Positions 41,851-51,787 of a stretch of DNA of 64,000 nt are shown piece by piece. The translations under genes and the position numbers were made by a program. Origin of the DNA: CBFFRJ01 sp963530515. GTDB lineage: Bacteria; Pseudomonadota; Gammaproteobacteria; Enterobacterales; Enterobacteriaceae. Each line of letters starts with the position of its first letter. Within the stretch, counting starts at the first letter, position 1. The stretch covers positions 1-64,000 of the forward strand of contig CAUSEC010000018.1 in the NCBI GenBank assembly GCA_963530515.1, in the 5' to 3' direction. The notes beneath the pieces were generated by a model, which ran no database searches, had not been told where the DNA came from, and was given only the letters and a program-made list of their open reading frames with translations.

Positions 41851-43038
41851 ATGACGGCGAAGAAGATAGATACCGCTCTGGTCAACGCAGGGCGCAGCAA
41901 AAAATATACCCAGGGCTCGGTTAACAGTGTGATTCAACGCGCGTCTTCGTTGGTCTTCGACACGGTAGAAGCCAAAAAACACGCCACCCGCAACCGCGCT
42001 AAAGGCGAGCTGTTTTATGGCCGTCGCGGCACCCTGACCCACTTCTCATTGCAGGAAGCAATGTGCGAGCTGGAAGGTGGCGCTGGCTGCGCGCTGTTTC
42101 CCTGTGGGGCGGCTGCCGTCGCCAATACGATTCTGGCGTTCGTTGAACAGGGCGACCATATCCTCGTCACCAATACCGCCTATGAGCCTACCCAGGATTT
42201 CAGTACCAAAATTCTCGCTAAACTGGGGGTCTCCACCAGCTGGTTCGACCCGCTGATTGGCGCTGGCATCGCGGAGCTTATCCAGCCCAATACCAAAGTG
42301 GTGTTCCTGGAATCCCCAGGCTCCATCACCATGGAAGTCCATGACGTCCCGGCGATTGTGCAAGCCGTCAGACGCGTTGCGCCAGATGCCATCATCATGA
42401 TCGACAACACCTGGGCGGCGGGCATTCTGTTTAAGGCGCTGGAGTTCGATATTGATATTTCGATTCAGGCCGCCACCAAATACCTGATTGGCCACTCAGA
42501 CGGCATGATAGGTACGGCGGTCTCTAACGCGCGCTGTTGGGCTCAACTGCGTGAAAATGCGTATCTGATGGGGCAGATGGTCGATGCTGATACCGCCTAC
42601 ATGACCAGCCGTGGCCTGCGTACACTGGGTGTGCGTTTGCGCCAGCACCATGAAAGCAGTGTGAAAGTCGCCGAATGGCTGGCGTCACATCCGCAGGTGG
42701 CCCATGTGAATCACCCGGCTCTGCCTGGCTGCAAAGGCCATGAGTTCTGGAAGCGTGATTTTAACGGCAGCAGCGGCCTCTTCTCTTTTGTTCTGAACAA
42801 GCGCCTTAACGACAAAGAGCTGGCGGAATACCTCGATAACTTCGCGCTGTTTGCCATGGCCTATTCGTGGGGCGGTTTTGAATCGTTGATTCTGGCCAAC
42901 CAGCCGGAACAGATTGCAGCCATTCGCCCTGACGCCGAAGTGGATTTCAGCGGCACGCTTATCCGCCTGCATATTGGTTTAGAGAACGTTGATGATTTAA
43001 TTGATGATTTAGCAGCAGGCTTCCAGCGTATCGTGTAG
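41851..43038 (+). CDS. metC: Cystathionine beta-lyase MetC
   Basis: 395 residues, Cys/Met metabolism PLP-enzyme family. Splits cystathionine to homocysteine, pyruvate and ammonia. PLP Lys in SIQAATKYLIGHSDGMIGT (about 210); phosphate-binding region FPCGAAAVANTILAF; substrate pocket YSWGGFESL. Met boxes upstream indicate MetJ/SAM repression. Diverges from exbB. Confidence 0.96.
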   Translation: MTAKKIDTALVNAGRSKKYTQGSVNSVIQRASSLVFDTVEAKKHATRNRAKGELFYGRRGTLTHFSLQEAMCELEGGAGCALFPCGAAAVANTILAFVEQGDHILVTNTAYEPTQDFSTKILAKLGVSTSWFDPLIGAGIAELIQPNTKVVFLESPGSITMEVHDVPAIVQAVRRVAPDAIIMIDNTWAAGILFKALEFDIDISIQAATKYLIGHSDGMIGTAVSNARCWAQLRENAYLMGQMVDADTAYMTSRGLRTLGVRLRQHHESSVKVAEWLASHPQVAHVNHPALPGCKGHEFWKRDFNGSSGLFSFVLNKRLNDKELAEYLDNFALFAMAYSWGGFESLILANQPEQIAAIRPDAEVDFSGTLIRLHIGLENVDDLIDDLAAGFQRIV

Positions 43039-43168
43039 ATTGTGGATGCTGGTTTAAAATTCTGATTACGCCAGCAGAATACTCTGTATTAATTGCGCCC
43101 GGGATCAAGGTGTTTCGGGCAATAAACGCGTACAATAGCCCCTTCTATGCGGTACCACAGGAAAGTCC

Positions 43169-43828
43169 ATGGCTGTAATTCAAGACATTATCGCTGCGCT
43201 CTGGCAACACGACTTTGCAGCGCTGGCGAATCCACATGTTGTTGGCGTCGTCTACTTCGTGATGTTTGCCACCCTCTTTTTAGAAAATGGATTGCTTCCT
43301 GCCTCCTTCTTACCCGGAGATAGTTTGCTTCTGCTGGCGGGGGCGTTAATCGCGCGCGGCTGCATGGACTACATTTCGACCGTGCTGATCCTGACCTCAG
43401 CAGCAAGCCTCGGTTGCTGGCTGAGCTACCTGCAAGGGCGCTGGCTGGGCAATACCCGCGTGGTGAAAAGCTGGCTGGCGCAGTTACCGGAAAAATACCA
43501 TCAGCGCGCGACCTGCATGTTCGACAGACACGGATTGCTGGCGCTGCTGGCAGGCCGTTTCCTGGCGTTTATCCGCACGCTGCTGCCAACGATGGCGGGT
43601 ATCTCCGGGTTATCAAACCGCCGCTTCCAGATTTTCAACTGGCTGAGCGCGCTGCTGTGGGTTGGCATTATTACCTCCCTCGGCTACGCCATCAGCATGA
43701 TCCCGTTCGTCAAACGCCATGAAGACCAGGTGATGACCTTCCTGATGATCCTGCCGGTGTTCCTGCTGGTTGCCGGTCTGGTCGGTACGGTCGCGGTGGT
43801 GATCAAGAAGAAGTACTGCAGCGCCTGA
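43169..43828 (+). CDS. yghB: DedA-family inner-membrane protein YghB
   Basis: 219 residues. DedA signature: FLENGLLPASFLPGDSLLLL, then the conserved amphipathic RFLAFIRTLLPTMAGIS with functionally required Arg residues. Four or more membrane helices. DedA proteins are polyprenyl- or phospholipid-phosphate flippase-like and are needed for normal division and proton-motive force; YghB is partly redundant with YqjA. Confidence 0.94.
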   Translation: MAVIQDIIAALWQHDFAALANPHVVGVVYFVMFATLFLENGLLPASFLPGDSLLLLAGALIARGCMDYISTVLILTSAASLGCWLSYLQGRWLGNTRVVKSWLAQLPEKYHQRATCMFDRHGLLALLAGRFLAFIRTLLPTMAGISGLSNRRFQIFNWLSALLWVGIITSLGYAISMIPFVKRHEDQVMTFLMILPVFLLVAGLVGTVAVVIKKKYCSA

Positions 43829-43838
43829 TGCTTTCGCG

Positions 43839-43862
43839 TTCCCTCTCCCGGTGGAGAGGGAA
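43839..43862. repeat. CCCTCTCC palindrome after yghB
   Basis: Perfect 10-bp arms TTCCCTCTCC / GGAGAGGGAA around CGGT, between the 3' ends of yghB and yqhC. The same core occurs at 49.4, 51.8 and 60.9 kb, so it is a family member rather than a one-off. It may also serve as a bidirectional terminator. Confidence 0.75.
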
Positions 43863-43864
43863 TA

Positions 43865-44764
43865 TTACGCTCCCTGCATCATGCGGATCCGCGCCGCATC
43901 CTCTCCCGGCGTCACGCCAAAATAGCGTTTAAACTCCCGGCTAAACTGCGAAGGACTTTCATACCCGACGCGAATGGCTGCGGCACTGGCTTTCATGCCA
44001 TCGTGAATCATCAGCATCCGCGCCTTGTGCAGGCGGAAAGACTTCAGGTACTGCAATGGGGATGTGCTGGTCACGGACTTGAAGTTGTGGTGAAACGCCG
44101 AAACGCTCATGTTCGCTTCTGACGCCAGCTGATCGACACTCAGGTTTTCCGTGTACTGGCTTTCAATGCGCTTGAGCACGCGGCTAATCAGGCTGAAATG
44201 GGTCTGGCGGCTGACCAGCGCCAGCAGCGCCCCGCCGCCTGGCCCGAGCAGCACATGGTAAAGAATTTCGCGGATGATCTGCTTGCCGAGAATGCGGGCA
44301 TCCAGCGGCCTGTCCATGACGTCCAGCAGGCGCTCAATCGCGCAGAGAATTTCATCGGACAGCGTGGCGGAGTTAATCCCGCTTGAGGCCATTGACGGGC
44401 GAAACAGCTCGTCCTCACCAATGTCCATCAGCAGTTCCTGCAACTGGAGAATATCCACATTCAGACGAATCCCCGCCAGCGGGACCGCCTCTGTCGCGAA
44501 GGTTTCACATTCAAAGGGTAAAGGTACTGTCAGGAGCAGATATTCGTTGGTGTCGTAACGAAACACGCGCTCATTGATATAACCAATTTTATGCCCCGAA
44601 AAGAGAAAAACGATGCCTGGTTGATACATCACTGGTGTGCGGGTGCCAGGCTGGGTACCGTACAGCAGGCGGACATCCGGTAGCAGTTCACTCAACTTAT
44701 TTTCATTAACTTTCAATGCGTTAATTTGTTCAGTTAACTGCAAACAAATCTCTTCACGGTTCAT
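43865..44764 (-). CDS. yqhC: AraC-family activator YqhC
   Basis: 299 residues. N-terminal cupin-like sensor with conserved Cys (LPFECETFATEAVPLAG), C-terminal double helix-turn-helix (VDQLASEANMSVSAFHHNFK, then AAAIRVGYESPSQFSREFKR). YqhC senses aldehydes such as glyoxal or furfural and activates yqhD-dkgA, the divergent genes here; the 194-bp gap must hold the shared control region. Confidence 0.94.
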   Translation of the reverse strand: MNREEICLQLTEQINALKVNENKLSELLPDVRLLYGTQPGTRTPVMYQPGIVFLFSGHKIGYINERVFRYDTNEYLLLTVPLPFECETFATEAVPLAGIRLNVDILQLQELLMDIGEDELFRPSMASSGINSATLSDEILCAIERLLDVMDRPLDARILGKQIIREILYHVLLGPGGGALLALVSRQTHFSLISRVLKRIESQYTENLSVDQLASEANMSVSAFHHNFKSVTSTSPLQYLKSFRLHKARMLMIHDGMKASAAAIRVGYESPSQFSREFKRYFGVTPGEDAARIRMMQGA

Positions 44765-44958
44765 TTTTTCTCGCTCCAGGTAGCATTCCCGACACTGACA
44801 GTGTGCGCAGTTTTACCCACTTTCTCCAGTGCCGCGTAGAAATGGGCAAGACATCGGCAGGAATGTGCATTGAGAGGATGGCCCTTGCTGTTCACAATGT
44901 GCACCATCAGGCCGCTTTCTGCGCCTCCGGTTTTTTTACCCACATAAGGGAACGAGCA

Positions 44959-46122
44959 ATGAATAACTTCAATCTTCATACCCCCACCCGCATTCTGTTT
45001 GGCAACGGCGCTATCGCCGACCTGCGTGAACAAATCCCTGCTGACGCACGCGTTCTTATCACCTACGGCGGTGGTAGCGTGAAGAAAAACGGCGTTCTGG
45101 ATCAGGTTTACAGCGCGCTGGAAGGTCTGGATGTGCGTGAGTTCAGCGGCATTGAACCGAACCCGTCCTATGAAACGCTGATGAAAGCGGTAAAAATCGC
45201 CAAAGATGAGAACATCACCTTCCTGCTGGCAGTGGGTGGCGGTTCAGTGCTGGATGGCACCAAATTTATCGCCGCTGCGGCGCATTACGCAGACGGCGTG
45301 GATCCGTGGGAAATTCTGCAAACCGGTGGCAGCAAAATCAGCAGCGCTATTCCGATGGGCTCCGTGCTGACGCTGCCTGCGACCGGCTCTGAATCCAACA
45401 AAGGCGCGGTTATCTCGCGTAAAACTACCGGTGATAAACAAGCCTTCATGAACGAGCACGTTCAACCGGTCTTCGCCGTACTTGACCCCGTTTACACCTA
45501 CACCCTGCCACCGCGCCAGGTCGCGAATGGCGTGGTGGATGCCTTTGTGCATACCGTTGAGCAATACGTGACTTACCCGGTGAATGGCAAAATTCAGGAT
45601 CGTTTCGCCGAAGGCATTCTGTTGACCCTGGTTGAAGACGGCCCGAAAGCGCTGCAGGAACCGGAAAACTACGACGTGCGTGCCAACGTGATGTGGGCGG
45701 CCACTCAGGCGCTGAACGGCCTGATTGGCGCGGGCGTGCCGCAGGACTGGGCAACCCACATGCTGGGTCATGAACTGACCGCTATGCACGGTCTGGATCA
45801 CGCCCAGACGCTGGCGGTGGTACTGCCTGCACTGTGGAATGAAAAACGCGACACCAAACGCGAGAAACTGCTGCAATACGCAGAGCGCGTGTGGAACATT
45901 ACCGAAGGCGCCGACGACGCGCGTATCGATGCGGCTATCGAAGCCACTCGCGGTTTCTTCGAGCAAATGGGCGTGCCGACGCGCCTGTCCGGCTACGGTC
46001 TTGACGGCAGCTCCATTCCGGCGCTGCTCGCGAAACTTGAAGAACACGGGATGACAAAACTTGGCGAACATCAGGATATTACCCTGGACGTTAGCCGTCG
46101 CATTTACGAAGCGGCACGCTAA
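44959..46122 (+). CDS. yqhD: NADPH-dependent aldehyde reductase YqhD
   Basis: 387 residues from the ATG at 44959 (MNNFNLHTPTRILFGNGAIA), same length as E. coli; the frame is open further upstream but without support. Iron-type alcohol dehydrogenase family: nucleotide motif LLAVGGGSVLDGTKF (NADPH), metal ligands in DAFVHTVEQY, GHELTAMHGLDHAQTL. Reduces a wide range of short aldehydes. Activated by YqhC; followed by dkgA in the same unit. Confidence 0.95.
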   Translation: MNNFNLHTPTRILFGNGAIADLREQIPADARVLITYGGGSVKKNGVLDQVYSALEGLDVREFSGIEPNPSYETLMKAVKIAKDENITFLLAVGGGSVLDGTKFIAAAAHYADGVDPWEILQTGGSKISSAIPMGSVLTLPATGSESNKGAVISRKTTGDKQAFMNEHVQPVFAVLDPVYTYTLPPRQVANGVVDAFVHTVEQYVTYPVNGKIQDRFAEGILLTLVEDGPKALQEPENYDVRANVMWAATQALNGLIGAGVPQDWATHMLGHELTAMHGLDHAQTLAVVLPALWNEKRDTKREKLLQYAERVWNITEGADDARIDAAIEATRGFFEQMGVPTRLSGYGLDGSSIPALLAKLEEHGMTKLGEHQDITLDVSRRIYEAAR

Positions 46123-46223
46123 GCTTTTTACACCCTCGCCTTTCGTTTTTGGACTTTTCGTCCAGACTTAATGCTCATAACCTTACCGGGATCAGTCCCG
46201 GTAAGTTCATAGAGGAGGCATGC

Positions 46224-47051
46224 ATGACACATCCAACCGTGATTAAACTTGCTGATGGCAACCTGATGCCGCAGCTGGGTCTCGGCGTGTGGAAAGCGGG
46301 TAATGAGGAAGTGGTTTCCGCCATTCACAAAGCGCTGGAAGTGGGTTATCGCTCCATCGATACCGCGACCGCGTACAAAAATGAAGACGGTGTTGGCGAT
46401 GCGTTGAAAAGCGCAGGCGTCCCACGTGACGAACTGTTTATCACCACGAAACTGTGGAATGACGATCAGAAACGTCCCCGTGAAGCATTGCAGGAGAGCC
46501 TTGAGAAGCTGCAGCTGGATTATGTGGATCTCTGGCTGATGCACTGGCCGGTTCCGGCTATCGATCACTATGTCGACGCCTGGCAGGGTATGATCGAACT
46601 GCAACAGCAAGGGCTGGTGAAAAGCATTGGCGTCTGTAACTTCCAGATTCATCATCTGCAAAAGCTGATTGATGAAACCAACGTGACCCCGGTTATCAAC
46701 CAGATTGAACTGCACCCGCTACTTCAGCAGCGCCAGCTGCATGCCTGGAATGCGACCCATAAAATCCAGACGGAGTCCTGGAGCCCGCTTGCTCAGGGTG
46801 GTGAAGGGGTGTTTGATCAGAAAATTATCCGTGATCTTGCAGATAAGTACGGTAAAACCGCGGCCCAAATCGTCATTCGCTGGCACCTCGACAGCGGACT
46901 GGTGGTGATCCCCAAATCCGTCACCCCCTCGCGTATCGCCGAAAACTTTGACGTCTGGGATTTCCGCCTGGACAAAGACGAACTGGGCGAAATTGCGAAA
47001 CTGGACCAGGGCAAGCGCCTGGGCCCGGACCCGGATCATTTCGGCGGCTAA
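46224..47051 (+). CDS. dkgA: 2,5-diketo-D-gluconate reductase A (methylglyoxal reductase)
   Basis: 275 residues, aldo-keto reductase 5C. Start ATG at 46224, with GAGGAGG 5 bases before. Catalytic Asp and Tyr in RSIDTATAYKNEDGVG, Lys in FITTKLWNDD, His in LWLMHWPVP; NADPH end VIPKSVTPSRIAENFDVWD. Reduces methylglyoxal and beta-keto esters. Lies 101 bp after yqhD and shares its regulation by YqhC. Confidence 0.95.
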   Translation: MTHPTVIKLADGNLMPQLGLGVWKAGNEEVVSAIHKALEVGYRSIDTATAYKNEDGVGDALKSAGVPRDELFITTKLWNDDQKRPREALQESLEKLQLDYVDLWLMHWPVPAIDHYVDAWQGMIELQQQGLVKSIGVCNFQIHHLQKLIDETNVTPVINQIELHPLLQQRQLHAWNATHKIQTESWSPLAQGGEGVFDQKIIRDLADKYGKTAAQIVIRWHLDSGLVVIPKSVTPSRIAENFDVWDFRLDKDELGEIAKLDQGKRLGPDPDHFGG

Positions 47052-47072
47052 CCTCCATCGTCCTGCGCACAC

Positions 47073-47098
47073 GCCCGGCACTCACGCCGGGCTTTTTT
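47073..47098 (+). terminator. dkgA terminator
   Basis: GCCCGGC-ACTCAC-GCCGGGC followed by six T, 21 bp after dkgA. Ends the yqhD-dkgA unit. Confidence 0.92.
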
Positions 47099-47258
47099 GT
47101 GCTCCGGGCTCAGAAATCTGCGGTAAAAATTAATCCCTTACTTTAGTGTGTATTTGTTCACATTTATGGCGCAGCATAATGTATTTGCAATCGCATAATC
47201 ACTCATATTGATTATTGTTTGCGCGATGTTTATCGACACGCTGTTAGGGGATAACGTT

Positions 47259-48713
47259 ATGGCCGAAAAAACCGCCTCGGGAGTCCGTTGGCTTCCATTA
47301 ATCATTATCGTTGTTATCGCAACCGGTCTCTGGCAGGCTGCTCCACCGGAAGGGCTCAGCCCCGAAGCGTGGCATTCCGCCATTGTCTTTGTCGCGACCA
47401 TTGCCTCCATTGTCGCCAAAGTGCTACCGATTGGCGCGGTCGGCCTCATCGGCATTACCCTGTTCGCCCTCACCTACGCCGCCGGAGATAAAACCGCCAA
47501 TGGCGCTATTCTCACGGCACTGAGCGAGTTAAACAGTTCGCTTATCTGGCTTATCGTCGTCGCCTTTATGATTGCCCGTGGTTTTATCAAAACCGGGCTG
47601 GGCCGTCGTATCGCGCTGCAAATGATCCGTCTGCTCGGCAAACGTACGCTGGGGCTGGCGTACGGACTGGCGTTTGCCGATTTAATCCTCTCCCCTGCGA
47701 TGCCAAGTAACACCGCACGCTGCGGTGGGGTTATTTATCCGATTGCCGACTCGCTGGCCCGGAGCTTTAACTCCCATCCTGAAGACGAATCGCGCAGCAA
47801 AATAGGCACCTTCCTGATTACCTGCATTGGCAACGTTAACGATGTCACTGCCGCGCTGTTTATGACCGGCTATACCGGCAACCTGCTGGCGGTGAAGCTG
47901 GCGGCTAACGCGGGCATCACACTCACCTGGGGGAGCTGGTTTATCGCCGCACTGGCCCCCTGCGTGGTGTCATTGCTGCTCGTACCCGTGCTGGTCTACT
48001 GGATAACGCGTCCCGAAATCAAACACACCCCTGACGCTCCCGTCCTGGCGCAGCGCGAGCTGGCACTGATGGGAAAAATGAGCCGGGGTGAATGGTTGAT
48101 GCTAGGCACAGTCCTGCTCCTGCTAATACTGTGGATCTTCGGTGACACACTGGGAGTGGACCCGACAACCGCATCCTTCGTCGGCCTCTCGGTGCTGTTA
48201 CTTTCCGGTGTCCTGAGCTGGGAAGATGTGAAAAGCGAAAAAGGGGCATGGGACACGCTGATTTGGTTTGCCGCACTGCTGATGATGGCTAACCAGCTGA
48301 AAAAACTTGGCTTCACCACCTGGTTTGGCGGGGTGATTGGTGAAAGTATCGGTGCTGCGATGGGCGACACCAGCTGGGTCATTGTGCTGCTGCTCCTCAA
48401 CGCCGCCTACTTCTATACCCACTATTTCTTCGCCAGCGGGAATGCACAAATCGCCGCGCTCTATGCCGTCTTCCTCGGCGTCGGCATCCACCTGAATATT
48501 CCTGCCGCGCCGATGGCGCTCATGCTGGCATTTACCAGCAGCCTTTACTGCTCGCTCACGCAGTACACCCACGCCCGTGGCCCGATTCTGTTTGGCGCGG
48601 GCTACGTGCCAACAGGGACCTGGTGGCGAACCGGGTTCTTAATCAGTCTTTTCAATCAGGCCGTGTTTATGACCATTGGCCTCGTCTGGTGGAAAATGCT
48701 GGGGTTGTACTGA
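47259..48713 (+). CDS. DASS-family dicarboxylate/anion transporter
   Basis: 484 residues from the ATG at 47259 (AGGGG 8 bases before), close to the size of TtdT and CitT. Divalent anion:sodium symporter (SLC13) family with about 12-14 membrane segments. Conserved half-repeat motifs: SPAMPSNTARCGGVIYPIAD (substrate and cation loop) and YFYTHYFFASGNAQIAALYA in the second half. Probably exchanges or imports C4-dicarboxylates, tartrate or citrate; the substrate cannot be named from sequence. It is not at this place in E. coli K-12, so it is an insertion between dkgA and the yqhG-like gene. No partner enzyme is adjacent. Confidence 0.85.
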   Translation: MAEKTASGVRWLPLIIIVVIATGLWQAAPPEGLSPEAWHSAIVFVATIASIVAKVLPIGAVGLIGITLFALTYAAGDKTANGAILTALSELNSSLIWLIVVAFMIARGFIKTGLGRRIALQMIRLLGKRTLGLAYGLAFADLILSPAMPSNTARCGGVIYPIADSLARSFNSHPEDESRSKIGTFLITCIGNVNDVTAALFMTGYTGNLLAVKLAANAGITLTWGSWFIAALAPCVVSLLLVPVLVYWITRPEIKHTPDAPVLAQRELALMGKMSRGEWLMLGTVLLLLILWIFGDTLGVDPTTASFVGLSVLLLSGVLSWEDVKSEKGAWDTLIWFAALLMMANQLKKLGFTTWFGGVIGESIGAAMGDTSWVIVLLLLNAAYFYTHYFFASGNAQIAALYAVFLGVGIHLNIPAAPMALMLAFTSSLYCSLTQYTHARGPILFGAGYVPTGTWWRTGFLISLFNQAVFMTIGLVWWKMLGLY

Positions 48714-48853
48714 TTTCGCCTGTCTGCCCGGCGTCACCGCCGGGCCAGAATCCTTTTGCCCTCTTCCACTCCCTGAAGCTTCTCACGCAGAGGCTTACGC
48801 CCGCCTAAAGGCAATGCTACTCTGAGCACCGTACCCCAGAAAAAGAAGCCTCT

Positions 48854-49387
48854 ATGCAAAAATGTTTGGTAATGCTCATTGCTTGCAGTTTTTCAGCGTT
48901 AGGGCAATCCCCGCAGCGCAGCGTGGAACTGCTCTACCAGCACTATACGAATAACGCGCCTGGCGTGGTGTTCGACGCCTCCGGCCAGGATCAGGTGGTT
49001 TCCACGCGGCTGATGAAAGAAGTCGCGGAAGATCAGAAACTCACCGCTGAAGGTGACGTGGGTTATCTGAATTACGATCCGGTGTGCAACTGCCAGGACT
49101 ACGATAATCTGGTGCTGGAGCAGGTAGATATCGTCACGCATGACGCGCAGCATGTGGATGCGGTGGTGCGTTTTCGCCCGTTCAGCGACGGGCCAGAAAC
49201 CGTGACGCAGACGCTGGTGCTGGTCGATGAGAATGGCCGCTGGTTGATTGACGATATCGTCAATGAAACGAGCAGCCTGTACGAAGGGATGAAAGCCTAT
49301 AACCTCGAGCGGGTTAAGGAAGCGCAGAGCGATAAAGCGGCGGAGAAGAGTGTCGCCAGTTCACCCTCACCCCAGCCCTCTCCCTGA
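48854..49387 (+). CDS. yqhG: DUF3828 protein, YqhG-like, with repeat-encoded tail
   Basis: 177 residues. N-terminal signal peptide (KCLVMLIACSFSALGQS), then one DUF3828 domain: GYLNYDPVCNCQDYDNLVLE, VVRFRPFSDG, LVDENGRWLIDDIVNET. E. coli YqhG, in the same place between dkgA and ygiQ, is as I recall longer with two such domains, so this would be a one-domain form. The final residues VASSPSPQPSP are encoded by an intergenic palindromic repeat that replaces the original end. Exported, function unknown. Confidence 0.75.
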   Translation: MQKCLVMLIACSFSALGQSPQRSVELLYQHYTNNAPGVVFDASGQDQVVSTRLMKEVAEDQKLTAEGDVGYLNYDPVCNCQDYDNLVLEQVDIVTHDAQHVDAVVRFRPFSDGPETVTQTLVLVDENGRWLIDDIVNETSSLYEGMKAYNLERVKEAQSDKAAEKSVASSPSPQPSP

Positions 49388-49452
49388 TGGAGAGGGAGCA
49401 ATACCAGCTCCGGACAGTCCCCTCTCCCCGTGGGAGAGGGTTAGGGTGAGGG
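49364..49452. repeat. Long inverted repeat, CCCTCACCC/CCCTCTCCC family, copy 1
   Basis: Outer arms at 49364-49384 and 49432-49452 match as inverted repeats at 19 of 21 positions, with inner GAGAGGG palindromes between. It overlaps the end of the yqhG-like gene and lies downstream of convergent ygiQ. BIME-like intergenic repeat. Confidence 0.8.
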
Positions 49453-49465
49453 CATCAGACCGCAG

Positions 49466-51694
49466 TTAACCCGCCTTACGCTTCACCGCTTTCTTTGCGC
49501 TTTCGCTTCTGACCACACTGTTTTTCGCATCACCCTTCTTCGCCGCACCACTCTTCGCAGTTCCGTTCGAACGCTGATGCACAATCGGCGTGTGCTTGGT
49601 CAGTGCCGGACGGGTGTTGCGGTTCTGACGGCGCGCCTCACGCATTTCGTCGAGGGTCGGTGAAGGCACCAGGCAATCACGACGCGAGCCAATCAGGTGC
49701 TTTTTACCCATCTCTTCCAGCGCCTGACGAATCAGCGGCCAGTTTGCCGGATCGTGGTAGCGCAGCAGGGCTTTATGCAGGCGGCGCTGTTTGTCGCCTT
49801 TTGGCACCACCACATCCTCACTCTTATAACCAATCTTGCTGAGCGGGTTTTTGCCGGTGTAGTACATGGTCGTGGAGTTGGCGAGCGGCGACGGATAGAA
49901 GTTCTGCACCTGATCCAGACGGAAGCGACGCTGTTTGAGCCACAATGCCAGGTTCACCATGTCTTCATCACGCGTACCCGGGTGCGCAGAGATAAAGTAA
50001 GGGATCAGATACTGCTCTTTACCGGCCTGTTTTGAGTAGGTATCGAACAACTCTTTGAAGCGGTCATAGCTGCCCATGCCCGGCTTCATCATCTTCGACA
50101 GCGGGCCTTCTTCGGTGTGTTCCGGGGCAATCTTCAGATAACCGCCCACGTGGTGCGTCGCCAGCTCTTTGATATAGCGCGGATCTTCCACGGCGATGTC
50201 ATAACGGACACCGGAAGCGATCAGGATCTTCTTGATACCTTTCAGATCGCGGGCACGACGATAAAGATTGATCGTCGGCTCATGGTTGGTGTCCATGTGT
50301 TCGCAAATGCTCGGGTAAACGCACGACAGGCGGCGGCAGGTTTGCTCCGCACGCGGCGATTTACAGCGCAGCATATACATGTTGGCCGTCGGGCCACCCA
50401 GATCGGAGATAATGCCGGTAAAGCCGGGAACCGTGTCGCGAATCGCTTCGATCTCATTAACGATCGAATCTTCAGAGCGACTCTGAATAATGCGCCCTTC
50501 ATGCTCTGTAATGGAACAGAAGGAGCAACCGCCGAAACAGCCGCGCATGATGTTGATCGAGAAGCGGATCATTTCGTACGCCGGAATGCGGGCGTTGCCA
50601 TAGGCCGGATGCGGTACACGTTTGTACGGCAGGGCAAACACGCTGTCCATCTCTTCGGTTGAGAGGGGGATCGCAGGCGGGTTAACCCAAATATAGCGAT
50701 CGCCATGCTTTTGCATCAGCGCACGCGCACAACCGGGGTTCGTTTCGTGGTGCAGAATGCGTGACGCATGGGCGTACAGCACTTTGTCGCCTTTGACCTT
50801 CTCGAAGGAAGGCAGCAGCACGTAGGTTTTTTCCCATGGTTTTGGACGCGGCGGTTGCACAACAACGGCTTTCGCTTCGGCCTTTTTCGGCTCGACAGGT
50901 TTGTTATCTGCGCACGGCAGATCGTCGCCGTACGGATGCGGGATCGGATCGATTTTACCCGGCATATCAATGATGCGGGAATCCACACCGCTCCAGCCCG
51001 GCAGCGCTTCTTTCACCATGATCGCGGTGTTACGCACATCGCGGATCTGCGAAATAGGTTCGCCCTGCGACAGACGGTGCGCCACTTCCACCAGCGGGCG
51101 TTCGCCATTACCAAACATCAGCATGTCGGCTTTCGAATCCACCAGCACGGAACGGCGCACGGTATCCGACCAGTAGTCATAGTGCGCGGTACGACGCAGG
51201 CTGGCTTCAATGCCGCCCAGAATAACGGGCACATCTTTCCAGGCTTCTTTGCAGCGTTGAGTGTAGGCCAGGGTAGCGCGGTCAGGCCGCTTCCCCGCCA
51301 CGTTATCCGGCGTGTAGGCATCGTCATGGCGCAGCTTACGATCGGCCGTATAACGGTTGATCATCGAGTCCATGTTGCCTGCGGTCACGCCGAAGAACAG
51401 GTTCGGCTTACCCAGACGCATAAAGTCGTCTTTGCTGTTCCAGTCCGGCTGAGCAATGATGCCCACGCGAAAGCCCTGGGCTTCCAGCATTCGGCCGCAA
51501 ATCGCCATGCCAAAACTCGGGTGGTCAACATAGGCATCGCCAGTGACCAGAATGATGTCGCAGCTATCCCAGCCAAGTTGGTCCATTTCACTACGGGACA
51601 TGGGTAAAAACGGAGCCGGACCAAAGCAGGCCGCCCAGTACTGGGGCCAGGAAAAGAGGTCTCGATCCGGCTGGATCAGGGATATTGCGCTCAT
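49466..51694 (-). CDS. ygiQ: Radical SAM protein YgiQ
   Basis: 742 residues, UPF0313 family. The [4Fe-4S]-SAM motif CFGGCSFC (CxxxCxxC) is near residue 393, followed by TEHEGRIIQSRSEDS. The N-terminal half is B12-binding-like (CDIILVTGDAYVDHPSFG). The C-terminal tail is lysine-rich and disordered (HQRSNGTAKSGAAKKGDAKN). No reaction has been established for it as far as I know. Conserved next to ftsP. Confidence 0.93.
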   Translation of the reverse strand: MSAISLIQPDRDLFSWPQYWAACFGPAPFLPMSRSEMDQLGWDSCDIILVTGDAYVDHPSFGMAICGRMLEAQGFRVGIIAQPDWNSKDDFMRLGKPNLFFGVTAGNMDSMINRYTADRKLRHDDAYTPDNVAGKRPDRATLAYTQRCKEAWKDVPVILGGIEASLRRTAHYDYWSDTVRRSVLVDSKADMLMFGNGERPLVEVAHRLSQGEPISQIRDVRNTAIMVKEALPGWSGVDSRIIDMPGKIDPIPHPYGDDLPCADNKPVEPKKAEAKAVVVQPPRPKPWEKTYVLLPSFEKVKGDKVLYAHASRILHHETNPGCARALMQKHGDRYIWVNPPAIPLSTEEMDSVFALPYKRVPHPAYGNARIPAYEMIRFSINIMRGCFGGCSFCSITEHEGRIIQSRSEDSIVNEIEAIRDTVPGFTGIISDLGGPTANMYMLRCKSPRAEQTCRRLSCVYPSICEHMDTNHEPTINLYRRARDLKGIKKILIASGVRYDIAVEDPRYIKELATHHVGGYLKIAPEHTEEGPLSKMMKPGMGSYDRFKELFDTYSKQAGKEQYLIPYFISAHPGTRDEDMVNLALWLKQRRFRLDQVQNFYPSPLANSTTMYYTGKNPLSKIGYKSEDVVVPKGDKQRRLHKALLRYHDPANWPLIRQALEEMGKKHLIGSRRDCLVPSPTLDEMREARRQNRNTRPALTKHTPIVHQRSNGTAKSGAAKKGDAKNSVVRSESAKKAVKRKAG

Positions 51695-51787
51695 CTTGCT
51701 TCCAAAAAAGTGGCAAAAAAATAATCAAAGGGCGGGGATTATACGCCGGATCAATAGATGAAATGAAGGATTAACTGTGGGGTTTCT